Shown here piece after piece: positions 6,374-7,487 of a stretch of DNA of 7,487 bases. The notes beneath the pieces were generated by a model that had not been told where the DNA came from, did no database searches, and saw only the letters and a program-made list of their open reading frames with translations. The stretch covers positions 1 through 7,487 of the forward strand of contig JAWXTP010000136.1 of assembly GCA_044433415.1 (NCBI GenBank). The letters run 5' to 3'. A program made the translations under genes and the position numbers. The stretch comes from JAWXTP01 sp044433415 (GTDB taxonomy: Bacteria > Bacteroidota > Bacteroidia > Bacteroidales > Rikenellaceae). Each line of letters starts with the position of its first letter. The stretch's first letter is position 1.

Positions 6374-7018
6374 ATGGACAAACTATTAGATTTATATATT
6401 AAAGAGCATTCTTCTGACGAATTAAACGTACTTAAAGAACTAGATAGAACTACAAACCTCCTAACGGTTCAACCACGTATGATTTCTGGTCATATACAAG
6501 GGCTTGTTTTAAAGATGTTTGTAGCTATGTTAAAGCCTAAAAGAATATTAGAAATAGGTACTTTCACAGGTTATTCAGCTATATGTCTAGCATCAGGACT
6601 TGAACAGGGTACTGAACTACACACTATAGATATAAACGATGAGATTTCGTATATCCCTGAACAAGCCTTTGAGAAGAGCGGTTTTAAGGATAAGATTTTT
6701 CAACATATAGGTTCGGCCTTAGATGTAGTACCTCGTCTAGGTGGAACTTTTGAACTTGTTTTTATGGACGGTGACAAAAGAGAATACTTAGCTTACTACA
6801 ACATGCTTTTTGATGGAGGTTACGTCACTAAAGGCTCTATTATTCTTGCTGATAATGTTCTTTGGGACGGAAAGGTAACAGATAAATCTCCTAAAAACCT
6901 AAAAGATACCTATACTAAAGGTATACTTGAATTTAATGAGTTCGTAAAAAACGACAGTCGTGTTGAAATAGTAATTCTACCTATGCGTGATGGTATGAGT
7001 ATTATTAGAGTACTGTAA
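6374..7018 (+). CDS. Class I SAM-dependent O-methyltransferase (Methyltransf_3, COMT/TrmR-like)
   Basis: A 214-residue metal-dependent O-methyltransferase. Seen: the SAM-binding loop LEIGTFTGYSAI (59-70), and the acidic residue after the next strand in TIDIND (84-89). The metal and catalytic set of the COMT family also aligns: D132 and K135 in MDGDKREY (131-138), and D160-N161 in ILADNVLWDGKV (157-168). These match COMT D141, K144, D169 and N170. Length and layout fit the bacterial YrrM/TrmR branch. B. subtilis TrmR methylates 5-hydroxyuridine at the tRNA wobble position to 5-methoxyuridine. That substrate is a reasonable guess here but is not shown by the sequence, so I give no symbol; small catechol-like substrates remain possible. 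It is cotranscribed with the M16 peptidase, 8 bases upstream. No strong terminator follows; the only stem nearby is a 5-bp one at 7085-7097. Confidence 0.93.
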   Translation: MDKLLDLYIKEHSSDELNVLKELDRTTNLLTVQPRMISGHIQGLVLKMFVAMLKPKRILEIGTFTGYSAICLASGLEQGTELHTIDINDEISYIPEQAFEKSGFKDKIFQHIGSALDVVPRLGGTFELVFMDGDKREYLAYYNMLFDGGYVTKGSIILADNVLWDGKVTDKSPKNLKDTYTKGILEFNEFVKNDSRVEIVILPMRDGMSIIRVL

Positions 7019-7118
7019 AATAAGAAATAACATTATTCAACATTAAATAAATCACAAAAATAATATTAATAAACAAACATACTTTAAGTGGTACTTACCG
7101 TATTATAATTTATGAGGA

Positions 7119-7133
7119 GTTCTAGAGGTTTCC
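7119..7133 (-). repeat. Degenerate copy 3 of the intergenic motif
   Basis: On the minus strand this reads GGAAACCTCTAGAAC. Against GGGAACTTCTAAAAA at 4611 it differs at a few positions (GGrAACyTCTArAA). It lies about 100 bases after the O-methyltransferase stop, again outside genes. With this divergence and short length, chance cannot be excluded. Confidence 0.25.
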
Positions 7134-7185
7134 TTAACTATTTTGCTATCAAAATTTTATGGATATGTAAGTATATAACAATTAT

Positions 7186-7388
7186 ACTATTAAAATTCAA
7201 CTAAAACAAAAGATATAATAATAAATCTCTCAAATAATTATATATTTTTAATCATTTATCATTTCCACTAAAACAACACTTTACAATATGCGCAATTAAC
7301 TAAAACACAACACTTTATATATTTATACATATTTTGGCACATATTATTGTTATTTAATAAAATACAATATTTACTATTAAAATACAAC
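7186..7388 (+). repeat. Imperfect short direct repeats in the terminal AT-rich stretch
   Basis: ACTATTAAAATTCAAC (7186-7201) recurs as ACTATTAAAATACAAC (7373-7388), 15 of 16 identical. Between them, ACTAAAACAACACTTTA (7267-7283) recurs as ACTAAAACACAACACTTTA (7299-7317) with a two-base insertion, and AACTAAAACA also occurs at 7200-7209. Biased composition makes such matches more likely by chance, but the 17-19-base pair is longer than expected. Confidence 0.4.
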
Positions 7389-7487
7389 AAATTTGAAAAA
7401 AAAATTTGGTAGATTACAATAATTTTCATACATTTACATCGATTTAGCTACTCTTTGATAGGGGTACAAGAAGTATTGTAACATACT

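Larger units (their letters stand above)
7019..7487. other. AT-rich intergenic stretch without a convincing gene
   Basis: These 469 bases are markedly richer in A and T than the flanking genes and are full of stops in all frames. The only ATG-initiated frame worth noting encodes 30 residues (7112-7204), has no family features and is best treated as noise. The stretch holds a weak hairpin, TAAGT/ACTTA (7085-7097), a degenerate copy of the GGGAACTTCTAA motif, and several imperfect direct repeats. No full TTTG-N20-TAnnTTTG promoter was found on the plus strand. The last 60 bases are less AT-biased and may be the upstream region of a gene outside the window. Confidence 0.6.

Noticed and set aside
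6181..6381. Minus-strand open frame of 66 codons
   Set aside because: Antisense to the end of the M16 peptidase. Its leucine-rich product arises from the complement of lysine-rich codons.
7112..7204. 30-codon frame starting MRSSRGFLNYF
   Set aside because: Too short, no start context or family similarity, and in AT-rich DNA such frames arise by chance. It also overlaps the degenerate repeat motif.
1..7487. Mobile elements, CRISPR arrays, tRNA or rRNA genes, defence systems
   Set aside because: I looked on both strands and saw no transposase, integrase, regular repeat-spacer array, tRNA-like cloverleaf or known defence-gene motif. All long frames are conserved housekeeping genes.

Overview
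The window looks like ordinary chromosomal housekeeping DNA from a low-GC member of the Bacteroidota, most likely the order Bacteroidales. Three things suggest this. The promoters are the two-part Bacteroidota kind (TTTG or TTG, 17-20 bases, then TAnnTTTG) upstream of der, tgt and purB. Shine-Dalgarno sequences are essentially absent, with A-rich or AT-rich leaders before the start codons. The proteins read as Bacteroidales versions: a DUF4834-like protein, a TGT with a degraded zinc site, and a 449-residue PurB. I cannot name a genus.

Left arm, minus strand, transcribed leftwards from about 3.03 kb: a small DUF4834-like membrane protein, then tgt (queuine/preQ1 tRNA-ribosyltransferase) with its own promoter, then an LptF/LptG-family lipopolysaccharide-export permease 40 bases downstream of tgt, then der (EngA ribosome-assembly GTPase) with its own promoter. 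Der is cut by the window edge.

Right arm, plus strand, from about 3.19 kb: purB (adenylosuccinate lyase), a 53-residue rubredoxin, a strong bidirectional-looking hairpin terminator, then an M16-family zinc peptidase followed 8 bases later by a class I SAM-dependent O-methyltransferase. The two arms diverge from a 229-base intergenic region (3032-3260) that carries the purB promoter and probably that of the DUF4834 gene. The last 469 bases (7019-7487) are very AT-rich with no convincing gene, but contain short imperfect repeats.

The genes do not form one pathway. They cover tRNA modification (tgt, and possibly the O-methyltransferase), envelope biogenesis (the Lpt permease), ribosome assembly (der), purine synthesis (purB), electron transfer (rubredoxin) and proteolysis (M16). 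I see no phage, transposon, CRISPR, toxin-antitoxin or defence signature, and no evidence of an undescribed system. The points most worth a second look are the rewritten zinc site of TGT, the rubredoxin lacking glycine after both CxxC knuckles, a short intergenic motif present three times, and several unexplained inverted repeats in leaders and 3' regions.
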